A stretch of DNA of 64,000 nt from Leptotrichia buccalis C-1013-b (GTDB lineage: Bacteria; Fusobacteriota; Fusobacteriia; Fusobacteriales; Leptotrichiaceae): the NCBI RefSeq assembly GCF_000023905.1, contig NC_013192.1:2108001-2172000 (forward strand), given 5' to 3'. Shown here piece after piece: positions 52,166-61,940 of this stretch; position 1 is the first letter of the stretch; each line of letters opens with the position of its first letter. The position numbers and the translations under genes were made by a program. The notes below the pieces were generated by a model. That model was not told the origin of the DNA, did no database searches, and saw nothing but the letters and a program-made list of their open reading frames with translations.

Positions 52166-53878
52166 ATGGTTGCAACAATACAAGTTAATAAACAGAGCAT
52201 AAAGCAGCTGTTGGAAAGCGGAAAAGACCAGACTTTTTTAATACCGGAATATCAAAGACCTTATTCCTGGACTGAAACTGAAACCAAAACACTATTTTAT
52301 GATTTGCTGGAATTTACAGAAAATGAGGCAAAAAGAAATAGTGAAGTGGAAGGGACATATTTTTTAGGAAGTATTGTTTCATATGAAAATGATGAAGGCG
52401 AGCAGGAAATCATTGATGGGCAGCAAAGAATTACTTCGTTGTTTCTGCTTCTTCGTGCAATTTATACAAAACTGCTTTCTTATGAAGAAAAAACTGTTGA
52501 GCAGGAAAATTTCATAAGGCAGATTCAGCCTGCTCTTTGGAAACAGGCAAAACTTACTGGAGAAGTTGATTATACAAGCGTTTTGATTACTTCAAAAGTT
52601 ATTGACAATGAAGGGAATAAAATTTTGCAGGATATTCTGGAAACTGGGATTGCTGACCATAAAGCCAATGATAATTATTCCAAAAATTATATTTTGTTCC
52701 AGAGGCTTTTTGATAAACTTTCTGAATTAAGTCCTACTTTGATGCTGGAATTTATTTATTATACTTTAAATCGTGCTGTAGTTTTTCCGATAAAAACAGA
52801 TTCGCAGGATGATGCGTTAAGTGTATTTTCAACTTTGAATGACAGAGGGCTTCCACTTTCTGAAGCGGATATTTTCAAGGCAAAAATGTATAACCGTATA
52901 AAAAAGGAATACAAGAAATTATTTATAAAACAGTGGAAAAATCTAAGCGAAAGGGCAATATACGCTAAAGAAAATGTTCAGCAACTATTTTATTATTATA
53001 TGTTTTATTTAAGAGCATTGGAAAAAGATACAGCAACTACTACGCTTGGACTTAGACGTTTTTATTCAAAAGGTGGATTTAACAGATTATATAAGTCTAA
53101 TCTTTTAAAACATCTGGATAAAATTTTAGATTTATGGGTTGTTATGAATAGACGTGAAACGATTGATAATAAACCTTGGACAGAAAATATTGATATTATT
53201 AAAATTTTAGATACATTGTCTTCTTATCCGAATGAATCATGGAAATATCCAGTTGTCGTTTTTTATCTTTCTCATGGTGAAAATGAAGAATTTGAATCGT
53301 ATTTTTTAAAATTTTTAAGAAAGCTATTTTTGGAACTGACGGCAAATTATCTTGTAAATCCAACTGTTTCGGCAGTAAAAGCGGACATTTTGAAATTAAA
53401 TGTTGAAATAATTGATACTATGTCACCAAAAGTGGCATTCAAAAATATTCCAATTACTGTGTTGCAGGAAAGAGTAAAAACGCCTAATAAAAATCTTGTC
53501 CGTATGATTTTAAAAATGGTAATTTACGATAATCAGGACGAACTGTTGCCTGAAAAATGGGAAGTTGAATACATTCTTCCGCAAAAATGGAGCAACCGTT
53601 TTACAGAAAGTGTAGAAAATAAGCAGGCTAAAACTTATATAAATTACATAGGAAACAAGATCCCATTTGAAAAGAGATTGTCTATTAAAGCTACAGAAAA
53701 CTTTTTTGAAAAGAAAAAGAAAAGCTATAAAAAATCTAAAATTAAATATGTTAGGGAACTTATTCCAGAAGAACAAACTGAATGGACTTTTGAAAATATA
53801 GATGCCAGAAATAAAAAAGTGGCTGAAGAGCTAGTAAAGCTATTTATTACATGGAATGGGGAATATAAATTTAAATAA
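52166..53878 (+). CDS. DUF262-DUF1524 protein (GmrSD-like type IV restriction family) with altered HNH motif
   Basis: 570 residues. The N-terminal DUF262 domain shows FLIPEYQRPYSW and the canonical DGQQR (84-88); FSTLNDRGLPLSEADIFK is the conserved second block. The C-terminal part matches DUF1524, the HNH-like half of GmrSD, which cleaves glucosylated hydroxymethylcytosine phage DNA. The usual EHILPQ block reads EYILPQ here: the position of the expected catalytic His is Tyr469 (codon TAC). Downstream YIGN and ENFFEKKKKSYKKS blocks are preserved. Single gene with AGGAGG upstream; no methyltransferase nearby, as expected for a type IV system. Confidence 0.88.
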   Translation: MVATIQVNKQSIKQLLESGKDQTFLIPEYQRPYSWTETETKTLFYDLLEFTENEAKRNSEVEGTYFLGSIVSYENDEGEQEIIDGQQRITSLFLLLRAIYTKLLSYEEKTVEQENFIRQIQPALWKQAKLTGEVDYTSVLITSKVIDNEGNKILQDILETGIADHKANDNYSKNYILFQRLFDKLSELSPTLMLEFIYYTLNRAVVFPIKTDSQDDALSVFSTLNDRGLPLSEADIFKAKMYNRIKKEYKKLFIKQWKNLSERAIYAKENVQQLFYYYMFYLRALEKDTATTTLGLRRFYSKGGFNRLYKSNLLKHLDKILDLWVVMNRRETIDNKPWTENIDIIKILDTLSSYPNESWKYPVVVFYLSHGENEEFESYFLKFLRKLFLELTANYLVNPTVSAVKADILKLNVEIIDTMSPKVAFKNIPITVLQERVKTPNKNLVRMILKMVIYDNQDELLPEKWEVEYILPQKWSNRFTESVENKQAKTYINYIGNKIPFEKRLSIKATENFFEKKKKSYKKSKIKYVRELIPEEQTEWTFENIDARNKKVAEELVKLFITWNGEYKFK

Positions 53879-53889
53879 GAATATTGTAG

Positions 53890-53914
53890 AGGGGATATTT
53901 TTATCCCCTTATTT
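53890..53914 (+). terminator. Intrinsic terminator after the DUF262-DUF1524 gene
   Basis: AGGGGATA (53890-53897) pairs with TATCCCCT (53902-53909) and a short TTATTT follows. It is 11 nt after the stop codon. Confidence 0.65.
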
Positions 53915-54069
53915 GAAATAACATAGAAAAATAAAATAAATAAAAATGGTAAAGAAGAGAAAATATTAATTTAGCATCTTGTATAAATATAAAAAAATTG
54001 CTTTTTAAGGTTGCAATTTAAAAAGAAAAGGAATATAATTAAGTTAGAAAAATATTTAAGGAGTTTTAT

Positions 54070-54555
54070 ATGTTACAGGATTTTTACGGTATTATTCAGG
54101 TAAAACATTACCAAAGTGGACGGTTAAGGCTTCAGACGGATGCATTGATAGAAAATGTGGAGCTGGAGCTGGAATTTTTGGCTAATTTGCGACAATTATC
54201 GGGAATAAGAGCAGTAAAAGTTAATTCTGTCATTGGCAGTATTTTGATACATTTTGATGAAAAAGTTATTGAAAGTTCGTTTTTGTATCTGATTGTATTA
54301 AAATTACTTCATTTAGAAGAAGAAGCCCTAAAAAATAAACCAGGAAAACTGAAAAAAATGATAAGACAGGCATTTGAAGCATTGGATATGGCTGTTTATA
54401 ACAAAAGTAAAGGTTATTTGGACTTAAAGACTTTAACTGCTGGAGCTTTTATCTTTTATGGAATTAAAAAATTAAAAATGACTCCCAAATTGCCTGCAGG
54501 TGCCACTTTATTATGGTGGGCTTTTATTTTTTTATCGGAAGGAAAAACAAAATAA
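54070..54555 (+). CDS. HMA-like membrane-associated protein, first gene of the P1B-ATPase cassette
   Basis: 161 residues. The N-terminal 80 residues have the ferredoxin-like pattern of heavy-metal-associated domains (VKHYQSGRLRLQTD, IRAVKVNSVIGSILIHFD) but lack the CxxC metal site. A central basic helix is followed by two hydrophobic segments near 115-155 (LTAGAFIFYGIKKL, AGATLLWWAFIFL). Stop and next start share one base (TAATG), so translation is coupled. Role inferred from context: partner or assembly factor of the ATPase. Confidence 0.72.
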   Translation: MLQDFYGIIQVKHYQSGRLRLQTDALIENVELELEFLANLRQLSGIRAVKVNSVIGSILIHFDEKVIESSFLYLIVLKLLHLEEEALKNKPGKLKKMIRQAFEALDMAVYNKSKGYLDLKTLTAGAFIFYGIKKLKMTPKLPAGATLLWWAFIFLSEGKTK

Positions 54556-54926
54556 TGTTGGAAAATTTATTTAAAGCGACATATCTGATGTTTAATCAGA
54601 TAAAGGTTATACACAGTATTCCAGGAAGGCTAAGACTTTCTGTTCCAAATTTATCAGAGATTCCAAAGGAACTGAAAAAGTATGATTATCGGGTTACAGA
54701 ACTTATTTTATCCAAAAAAGGCATAAAAAGCATTGAATATTCCTATATAACGAACAAAATTCTGCTTTATTATGATGTAAAATTAACTTCGGAAAAGGAA
54801 ATATTGGATTGGCTAAATAAAGTATGGAAAACGGTAGTCAACCATTCTGAATTATATGAAAATAAATCCTTGAAGGAAATTGAAAATAATCTTGACACCT
54901 TTTATAATATAATTGAACGGCTTTAG
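54555..54926 (+). CDS. Soluble HMA-like protein of the P1B-ATPase cassette
   Basis: 123 residues with the same GRLRL signature (VIHSIPGRLRLSVPNL) and the second HMA-like strand (IKSIEYSYITNKILLYYD). No cysteine pair and no membrane segment. The ATG at 54555 overlaps the preceding stop. The gene ends with TAG at 54924-54926, where a sequence resembling the outer end of the window's IS5 element begins. Confidence 0.7.
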   Translation: MLENLFKATYLMFNQIKVIHSIPGRLRLSVPNLSEIPKELKKYDYRVTELILSKKGIKSIEYSYITNKILLYYDVKLTSEKEILDWLNKVWKTVVNHSELYENKSLKEIENNLDTFYNIIERL

Positions 54927-54954
54927 GGCGTGCCTGGAAAAGAAAGGAATTTTT

Positions 54955-57138
54955 ATGTATGGTAAAAATTATTTGCTAGATTGTGAGATTCTGCACGAAA
55001 TTCGTGGAAGAATCAGAATAAAATCAAGAGCATTGAAGTATCTTGGGATTCATAAGGAAGAAATAACGAGTCAGCTGATGCAGGTTCATTATATTGAAAA
55101 TGTCAGTATTTCCAATATTACAGGAACTGTTCTTATTTACTTTGATGCTTCTTCCCTGACTGGCGAAAATATTGTTTCCTTGCTTCAAAATACGTTAAAT
55201 ACGTATCTAGTGGATATTTACAAGAATGAGAAAAAAGACACATCAAACAAATATCTCATTGAAAGAAAGTTGCAGGAAGAATCGCCACAGGAAATCATAA
55301 AAAGTATAGGAGCTGCAGTAATATTATTGCTATTACCAAACCCAAAGAGAAAATTGACTGGAATTAGACGACTATTTAACTATAAGACTTTGTCAACTAT
55401 TTCTTTAGCTCTGCCTGTCCTGAAAAATGGAATTTATTCGTTAATTCGCAATAAACGTCCAAATACAGATACTTTAAGCTCTACAGCCATTGTCAGCAGC
55501 ATAATGCTTGGTAGTGAAAGAACAGCATTGACAATTATGGTTCTAGAAAGATTTGCGGAGCTTTTGACAGTTTACACTATGAAAAGAACACGTGGCGTAA
55601 TTAAGGATATGTTAAGTGTTGGAGAAAATTATGTCTGGAAACAGTCTGAAAATGATACGGAAATTGCTAGAAAAGTTCCCATCGAGGAAATAGATAAAGG
55701 GGACTTAATACTTGTTCAGACTGGTGAAAAAATAAGTGTGGACGGAATAATAGAAAAAGGCGAAGCTATAATTGACCAGTCGGCAATTACAGGAGAATAT
55801 ATGCCTGTAACTAAAAGAACTGGAGAAGAAGTTTTTGCAGGTACACTTATAAAAAACGGGAATATTACTGTAAAAGCTGAAAAAGTGGGAGATGACAGGA
55901 CAGCTTCAAGAATTATAAGGCTGGTGGAAGATGCCGCATTTAACAAGGCGGATATTCAGTCCTATGCAGATACATTTTCTGCCCAGCTAATTCCACTAAA
56001 TTTTCTTCTTGCTGGAATTGTCTACGTTTCAACAAGAAATTTACAGAAAGCTCTGAGCATGCTTGTAATTGATTATTCTTGCGGAATAAGATTATCAACT
56101 GCAACAGCTTTCTCAGCTTCAATAAATACAGCGGCTAAAAATGGAATTTTAATTAAAGGAAGCAACTATCTGGAAGAATTATCAAAATCAGACACAGTAA
56201 TATTTGACAAGACAGGTACAATTACTGAAGGAAGACCTAAAATACAGACACTTAAGTCTTTTGGAAAAAATATGAGAAATGAAAGAATGCTGGCATTAGC
56301 AGCAGCAGCTGAAGAAACTTCCTCACATCCTTTGGCAACTGCAATTTTAAATGAAATAAAAAACAGGGGAATAGCTATTCCAAAACATCAAGAATGTATT
56401 ATAAAAGTAGCTAGAGGAATAGAAACTGTTGTAAATAAAAGTATTATTCGTGTAGGAAGTCAAAAGTATATGGAAGAAAATAATATTGATTCTGAAAAGG
56501 CTTCTGACATAGTGAAAGGAATGCAGAATCGTGGGGAAATCGTTATTTATGTAGCCAAAAATGCTGAATTAATCGGTGTGATTGGAGTTTCAGATCCGCC
56601 TAGGGAAAATATTAAGAAAGCTATAAATCGTCTGAGAAATCATGGAATTGATGATATTGTGCTTTTGACGGGAGATTTGAGACAGCAGGCTGAAACTATT
56701 GCTTCAAGAATGTCGATGGACAGGTATGAATCTGAACTTCTTCCTGAAGACAAGGCAAAAGATATTCTAAAATTCCGTTCAATCGGATCAAAAGTCATTA
56801 TGATAGGAGATGGAATAAACGATGCTCCCGCTCTTTCATATGCAAACGTAGGAATAGCTCTAGGAAGCACCAGAACAGACGTTGCAATGGAAGCTGCTGA
56901 TATTACGATAACTTCAGACGACCCGTTATTAATACCAGGAGTAGTAGGTTTGGCAAAGAATACTGTCAAAATAATAAAACAAAATTTCGCAATGGCAATA
57001 GGAATAAATAGTTTTGCACTTGTACTGGGAGCGACAGGACTTCTTCCTGCAATTTACAGCTCAATTTTACACAATTCGATAACGATTTTGGTAGTTGGAA
57101 ATTCATTGAGGCTGTTAAAATATGATATTAATAGATAA
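54955..57138 (+). CDS. P1B-type heavy-metal-translocating ATPase with non-canonical SCG motif
   Basis: 727 residues. A cysteine-free HMA-like N-terminus (LHEIRGRIRIKSRAL) precedes the membrane domain. P-type core: actuator ITGEYMPVTK, phosphorylation site DKTGT (Asp418), hinge GDGINDAPA (618-626) and SHPLATAIL for the nucleotide-binding His. In the metal-gating helix the usual CPC/SPC is replaced by YSCGIRLSTAT (Ser375-Cys376-Gly377), so the metal cannot be read from known subgroups. AAAGGAATTTTT precedes the ATG at 54955. Flanked by HMA-like genes on both sides. Confidence 0.9.
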   Translation: MYGKNYLLDCEILHEIRGRIRIKSRALKYLGIHKEEITSQLMQVHYIENVSISNITGTVLIYFDASSLTGENIVSLLQNTLNTYLVDIYKNEKKDTSNKYLIERKLQEESPQEIIKSIGAAVILLLLPNPKRKLTGIRRLFNYKTLSTISLALPVLKNGIYSLIRNKRPNTDTLSSTAIVSSIMLGSERTALTIMVLERFAELLTVYTMKRTRGVIKDMLSVGENYVWKQSENDTEIARKVPIEEIDKGDLILVQTGEKISVDGIIEKGEAIIDQSAITGEYMPVTKRTGEEVFAGTLIKNGNITVKAEKVGDDRTASRIIRLVEDAAFNKADIQSYADTFSAQLIPLNFLLAGIVYVSTRNLQKALSMLVIDYSCGIRLSTATAFSASINTAAKNGILIKGSNYLEELSKSDTVIFDKTGTITEGRPKIQTLKSFGKNMRNERMLALAAAAEETSSHPLATAILNEIKNRGIAIPKHQECIIKVARGIETVVNKSIIRVGSQKYMEENNIDSEKASDIVKGMQNRGEIVIYVAKNAELIGVIGVSDPPRENIKKAINRLRNHGIDDIVLLTGDLRQQAETIASRMSMDRYESELLPEDKAKDILKFRSIGSKVIMIGDGINDAPALSYANVGIALGSTRTDVAMEAADITITSDDPLLIPGVVGLAKNTVKIIKQNFAMAIGINSFALVLGATGLLPAIYSSILHNSITILVVGNSLRLLKYDINR

Positions 57139-57209
57139 TTTTTAAAGGTTATACGTTATCCTTGAAGTATAATAAACGTAAATAATCATAAAGGGTGATG
57201 ATTTGTAAT

Positions 57210-57956
57210 ATGAAAAAATTAACCTTGACAATACTGCATAAATTGCCGAATCGTGTCAGATTTAGACTTTCACACAGCATTAACGATACAAAAAAATTTT
57301 TTGAAACAATAAAAGTTGAAACAAAATATACATTTTTACGTTATAATCGTACTATAAATACTATACTTGTAAAATTTGACCCTGAGGAAATTTCAATAGA
57401 TGAAGTAATTTACCGTACTGCCACAGCTTTATCGGTTGAACATGGTATGACTTCGGTAAGATTGGTTGAAGATTTTGAAGAAAAATCTATAGATTCTTTT
57501 TCTATTTATTCTGGGGCAGCAATATTACTGTCTTTCCTGTATAGTTTGGGAAAAAGTAAAGTTGAAAAGCTGCAGATTGATATAAACAATTTTGCGGCTG
57601 GGCTTACAACTGTAGCGATTATGGAACACGCATATAAGGAAACTCAGCGTAAAGGATTTTTTGACATTGAAATTCTTCCTGCATTATACTTGTTAAAATC
57701 TTATTTGGCAAATAGATCAGTTACCGCAGTAGCTCTTATGTGGCTCACAACTTTTGGACGGCATCTTGTGCTGAATAATTTTTCAAACAAGGAAGTAAGA
57801 ATTTACAGATTAAAAGCTGACAATGGAAAATTCCATTATGTTGTCGATGTAAAAGATGACAATTCGATTGAAAATCTGAGCGATTTGATAGACCACATAT
57901 TTTTTAATAATAAGGCTGGTAACGAATCGGATGATAAATACATTGCGTTGCAATAG
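57210..57956 (+). CDS. HMA-like protein with hydrophobic segments, P1B-ATPase cassette
   Basis: 248 residues. N-terminal HMA-like domain (ILHKLPNRVRFRLSHS, TINTILVKFDPEEI), again without a CxxC. A hydrophobic stretch follows (IYSGAAILLSFLYSL, then GLTTVAIMEHAYKE and a third near SVTAVALMWLTTF), and a C-terminal beta part. The ATG at 57210 is preferred because AAGGGTGAT sits about 10 nt upstream; earlier in-frame starts lie inside that site. About 70 bp after the ATPase gene. Confidence 0.7.
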   Translation: MKKLTLTILHKLPNRVRFRLSHSINDTKKFFETIKVETKYTFLRYNRTINTILVKFDPEEISIDEVIYRTATALSVEHGMTSVRLVEDFEEKSIDSFSIYSGAAILLSFLYSLGKSKVEKLQIDINNFAAGLTTVAIMEHAYKETQRKGFFDIEILPALYLLKSYLANRSVTAVALMWLTTFGRHLVLNNFSNKEVRIYRLKADNGKFHYVVDVKDDNSIENLSDLIDHIFFNNKAGNESDDKYIALQ

Positions 57957-57996
57957 AAAAAAATTAAAATATTAAATAAAAAATGGAGGTATAAAA

Positions 57997-58284
57997 ATGA
58001 TAAAATTTGGAAGCATTAAAAAAGAACATTTGGTAGGAGCGGCAATTGGAGTCGGAACTGTGGCTGCTGGTTATTATTTGTACAAAAAGAACCAGAATAA
58101 AGTGGACAGTTTTTTGAGAAAACAGGGAATAAATATAAAAACTTCTTCAGAAGCGGCTTATGAAAATATGAATCTGGAAGAACTGATGACAACAAAGGAA
58201 CACCTTGAAGACTTAATTGCTGAAAAGGAACTTTCAACAAATTCAGCTGCTCCAGAATTGATTACTGAAAGTGAAACAAAATAA
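57997..58284 (+). CDS. Small single-pass membrane protein of the P1B-ATPase cassette
   Basis: 95 residues with one N-terminal transmembrane helix (LVGAAIGVGTVAAGYYLYKK), a lysine-rich turn and an acidic helical tail (LEELMTTKEHLEDLIAEKE). Looks like a small accessory subunit. ATGGAGG precedes the ATG. Last gene of the cassette, 41 bp after the preceding one. Confidence 0.7.
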   Translation: MIKFGSIKKEHLVGAAIGVGTVAAGYYLYKKNQNKVDSFLRKQGINIKTSSEAAYENMNLEELMTTKEHLEDLIAEKELSTNSAAPELITESETK

Positions 58285-58340
58285 TAAAATATAAGTGGAT
58301 AAAGTAAAATAAATTTTGCTCTATCAGTTAGGAGAAAAAA

Positions 58341-59027
58341 ATGAAATTAGTTTTAATTAGACATGGTGAAAGTCAATGGAATTTGGAAAACAAGTTTACT
58401 GGATGGAAGGATGTGGATTTGAGTCCGAAAGGAATTGAAGAAGCAAAATCTGGTGGAAAAAAATTAAAGGAAATGGGATTTGTTTTTGATGTGGCTTATA
58501 CATCTTATTTGAAAAGAGCAATAAAAACTTTGGATTATGTTCTGGAAGAACTGGATGAGTTGTATATTCCAGTTTACAAGTCATGGAGATTGAATGAACG
58601 TCATTACGGTGCATTGCAAGGTTTAAATAAAGCTGAAACAGCTAAGAAGTATGGAGATGAGCAAGTGCTTATCTGGAGAAGAAGCTTTGATGTGGCACCA
58701 CCTGCAATAGATAAATCAAGTGAATATTATCCAAAATCAGACAGAAGATATGCTGAATTATCTGATTCAGAAGCACCGTTAGGAGAAAGTCTGAAAGACA
58801 CTATTGCAAGAGTTTTACCTTACTGGCACTCACACATTTCAAAAAGCCTGCGGGAAGGAAAAAATGTTATTGTGGCAGCTCATGGAAACAGTTTAAGAGC
58901 TTTAATCAAATATTTATTAAATATTTCAGATGATGATATTTTAAAATTAAACTTAACTACTGGAAAACCTTTGGTATTTGAAATGGATAAGGATTTAAAT
59001 GTATTGTCATCGCCAGATTCATTCTAG
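58341..59027 (+). CDS. gpmA: 2,3-bisphosphoglycerate-dependent phosphoglycerate mutase
   Basis: 228 residues; interconverts 3- and 2-phosphoglycerate in glycolysis. The phospho-His motif [32 protein letters not shown] and [14 protein letters not shown] (second His) are all present. Followed by a terminator. TTAGGAGAAAAAA precedes the ATG. Confidence 0.97.
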   Translation: MKLVLIRHGESQWNLENKFTGWKDVDLSPKGIEEAKSGGKKLKEMGFVFDVAYTSYLKRAIKTLDYVLEELDELYIPVYKSWRLNERHYGALQGLNKAETAKKYGDEQVLIWRRSFDVAPPAIDKSSEYYPKSDRRYAELSDSEAPLGESLKDTIARVLPYWHSHISKSLREGKNVIVAAHGNSLRALIKYLLNISDDDILKLNLTTGKPLVFEMDKDLNVLSSPDSF

Positions 59028-59049
59028 TTTACATATTACTTTACTTTGA

Positions 59050-59086
59050 GCAAGGACTGAAGTTTAGTCCTTGCATTTCTATTATT
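59050..59086 (+). terminator. Intrinsic terminator after gpmA
   Basis: GCAAGGACT (59050-59058) pairs perfectly with AGTCCTTGC (59066-59074), 7-nt loop, then a T-rich stretch. Confidence 0.8.
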
Positions 59087-59239
59087 GACCATTCTGCTAA
59101 AAATTCTTATTTATTTCTATTTTTAATTAAAAAATGATAATTTTTCAAAAATTGAAAAAGAAGCCAAATTATGATATACTTTAAAATTATGAAAAAAATT
59201 AACTATAAAAAATAAAAAAAGGACAGAGGTAAGGAAAAA

Positions 59240-61918
59240 ATGGCAGATACACCACTGATGAAACAATATAGGGAAATAAAGTCAAATTTTGAGGATTCCA
59301 TATTGTTTTTTAGATTAGGTGATTTTTATGAAATGTTTTTTGAAGATGCAGTAAAAGCTTCAAAAGAGCTGGGGCTTACATTGACTTCAAGAAATAAAGA
59401 AAAAAATGCAGATGTACCGCTTGCAGGAGTTCCATTTCATTCGGCAGATTCTTATATTACAAAACTTGTTTCAAAAGGGTATAAGGTTGCGATTTGTGAG
59501 CAGACAGAAGATCCGAAGATGGCAAAAGGGATTGTAAAACGGGAAGTTGTGAAAATTATAACGCCGGGGACAGTTGTGGATGTGGAGGCACTTGATGCGA
59601 AGAGTAACAATTATTTAATGAGTATTTTGAAAATTGAGAATAAAATTGGGATTGCATATATTGATATAACAACTGGGGAGTTTAAGGTAACAGAAGTCGA
59701 AAAAGATGCTGACTTTGTAAAATTATTTAACGAGATTAATAAGATTGAGCCTAAGGAAGTGCTTGTTACAGAGGATTTTTATCGAGAAATAAAGGAAAAG
59801 TTAGATGATTTTTTACAAAAAAATGATTCAGTTGTAACTTTTGTGAGTAAAATTCGGGATAGTGCGAAGTATCTTATGGATTATTTTGAGATTGTGTCGC
59901 TGGAAAGTTATGGAATTAAGGATAAAAAGGGGATAATCGGAGCTGCGGCGATGGCACTTGATTATGCGGCTGCTATGCAGGTTGAGCATGAATTGACTGT
60001 GGAAAAGATTGAGTTTGTGAACATTTCCAATTATGCTGAAATAAATGCGATTACAAGCAGAAATTTGGAACTTTTGAAAAATCAGAGGGAAAAAACTGTC
60101 TACGGCTCGCTTTTGTGGGTGCTGGACGAGTGTAAAACTTCGATGGGAACACGGCTTTTAAAAAGATTTATAAATAATCCGCTTTTAAATATTGAAAAAA
60201 TACGGAAAAGACAGGAAGATGTGCAGTATTTTATTGATAATATCTTGATTCGTGAAGATTTGAGGGAAAAACTTGAGGATATTTATGATTTAGAGCGGCT
60301 TTTGGGAAAAATAATCTTTGGGAGTGAAAATGGGAAAGATTTGACGGCATTGAAAAAGACGATAAAATCAGCTGTTGAAATAATGAAAATTTTGGAAAAT
60401 ACCGATTTTTTTAAGAATATTGATGCAAATATTTTGTTTGAGTGTTATAAGATAATTGACGACAGTATAAATGAAGATGCACCATTTTCAGTGCGTGAAG
60501 GTGGTATTATAAAATCTGGATACAATGAGGAACTGGATGAAATAAGGAATATTATGAATTCTGGGAAGGACTTTTTACTGGATATTGAGCAGCGGGAAAG
60601 GGAAACTACTGGAATTAAAAATATGAAAATAAAATTTAATAAAGTTTTTGGATATTTTATAGAAATTACAAAATCAAATCTAAGTATGGTTCCAGAGCAT
60701 TACATAAGAAAACAGACACTTTCAAATTCGGAGCGGTATATTACGCCTGAGCTGAAAAAATATGAGGACACAATAATAAATTCTAAAGCAAAAATTGAAG
60801 ATTTGGAGTACCATTTATTTAAGGAAATTAATGGAAAAATAAAGGAACATCGGAAAATTTTGTCAGAACTTGCGGAAAGGCTGGCATACATTGATGTAAT
60901 GGTATCTTTTGCTGTAAGTGCCATTGAAAATGATTACGCAAAACCTGAAATGAATGAGGAATATTCCTTTGAAATTGAAGATGGAAGGCATCCAGTTGTG
61001 GAAAAGCTGATTGGAAGGACAGATTATGTTTCAAATGATACAGTTTTCACTGAAAAAGAAAGTTTTGTTGTGCTAACAGGGCCTAATATGTCGGGAAAAT
61101 CAACGTATATGAAGCAAATCGCATTAATTTCAATAATGGCTCAGATTGGCTCTTTTGTCCCTGCTAAAAAAGCAAATTTATCAGTTATAGATAAATATTT
61201 GACACGGATAGGGGCATCTGATGATATTTTGACTGGGCAAAGCACATTTATGGTGGAAATGAGCGAGGTTTCCAACATTTTGAACAATGCGACTGAAAAA
61301 AGTCTGATAATACTGGATGAAGTTGGACGTGGAACTTCCACAACCGACGGAGTTTCCATTGCGACTGCCATTTTAATGTATATTCACGATAAAATCGGTG
61401 CCAAGACAGTTTTTGCAACACATTATCACGAACTTACTGATTTAGAAAATAAATTTGCACACATTGTAAATTATCGGATAGAAGTGGATGAAAAACAGGG
61501 AAAAGTAATGTTTTTACGAAATATTGTGAAAGGCGGAGCAGATAAGTCCTATGGTATTGAAGTGGCAAAATTAGCGGGACTTCCAAAGGAAATATTGGTT
61601 GAAAGCAAGAAAATATTGAAACGGCTGGAGCAGAAAAAGGAATTGATCGAGAGAACTGTAGATGTTCATCAGCTTTCACTTTTTGGAGAAAATTTGGAAT
61701 TTGAAAGTGATTTTGAAGAATTTGAAAATGCAAATGATTTAGAAAATAGTGAAAATAATCAGTTTTATGAGAAAAAATTGGCACAAATTGAAGAAGAAAA
61801 GGAAAGTTTAATAGAAATTGTGAATAAAATAGAGAATTACGATATAAATAATATGACACCAATGGATGCGATGAAATTTTTGTTTGAATTAAAGAAGGAA
61901 ATGGAAAAAGGAAATTAA
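59240..61918 (+). CDS. mutS: DNA mismatch repair protein MutS
   Basis: 892 residues; recognises base mismatches and small loops. The mismatch-wedge FYEMFFEDA is near residue 32, the ATPase Walker A GPNMSGKSTYMKQ near 615, then DDILTGQSTFMVEM, LDEVGRGTSTTDG and FATHYHELTDLE. The C-terminal acidic tail (FESDFEEFENANDLENSENN) precedes a helical end. AGAGGTAAGG precedes the ATG. mutL is not in the window; the LptC/LptA-like gene follows by 22 bp. Confidence 0.97.
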   Translation: MADTPLMKQYREIKSNFEDSILFFRLGDFYEMFFEDAVKASKELGLTLTSRNKEKNADVPLAGVPFHSADSYITKLVSKGYKVAICEQTEDPKMAKGIVKREVVKIITPGTVVDVEALDAKSNNYLMSILKIENKIGIAYIDITTGEFKVTEVEKDADFVKLFNEINKIEPKEVLVTEDFYREIKEKLDDFLQKNDSVVTFVSKIRDSAKYLMDYFEIVSLESYGIKDKKGIIGAAAMALDYAAAMQVEHELTVEKIEFVNISNYAEINAITSRNLELLKNQREKTVYGSLLWVLDECKTSMGTRLLKRFINNPLLNIEKIRKRQEDVQYFIDNILIREDLREKLEDIYDLERLLGKIIFGSENGKDLTALKKTIKSAVEIMKILENTDFFKNIDANILFECYKIIDDSINEDAPFSVREGGIIKSGYNEELDEIRNIMNSGKDFLLDIEQRERETTGIKNMKIKFNKVFGYFIEITKSNLSMVPEHYIRKQTLSNSERYITPELKKYEDTIINSKAKIEDLEYHLFKEINGKIKEHRKILSELAERLAYIDVMVSFAVSAIENDYAKPEMNEEYSFEIEDGRHPVVEKLIGRTDYVSNDTVFTEKESFVVLTGPNMSGKSTYMKQIALISIMAQIGSFVPAKKANLSVIDKYLTRIGASDDILTGQSTFMVEMSEVSNILNNATEKSLIILDEVGRGTSTTDGVSIATAILMYIHDKIGAKTVFATHYHELTDLENKFAHIVNYRIEVDEKQGKVMFLRNIVKGGADKSYGIEVAKLAGLPKEILVESKKILKRLEQKKELIERTVDVHQLSLFGENLEFESDFEEFENANDLENSENNQFYEKKLAQIEEEKESLIEIVNKIENYDINNMTPMDAMKFLFELKKEMEKGN

Positions 61919-61940
61919 ATGGTAAAATAGGAGAAAAATA

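Noticed and set aside
52166-53878. Treating the two DUF262 proteins as recent duplicates
   Set aside because: They share only the family motifs; lengths, C-terminal domains and the DGLQR versus DGQQR form differ, so they are distant relatives with separate histories.
61434-61862. 142-codon minus-strand ORF inside mutS
   Set aside because: Opposite a conserved MutS C-terminus; composition and lack of a start site mark it as an antisense shadow.
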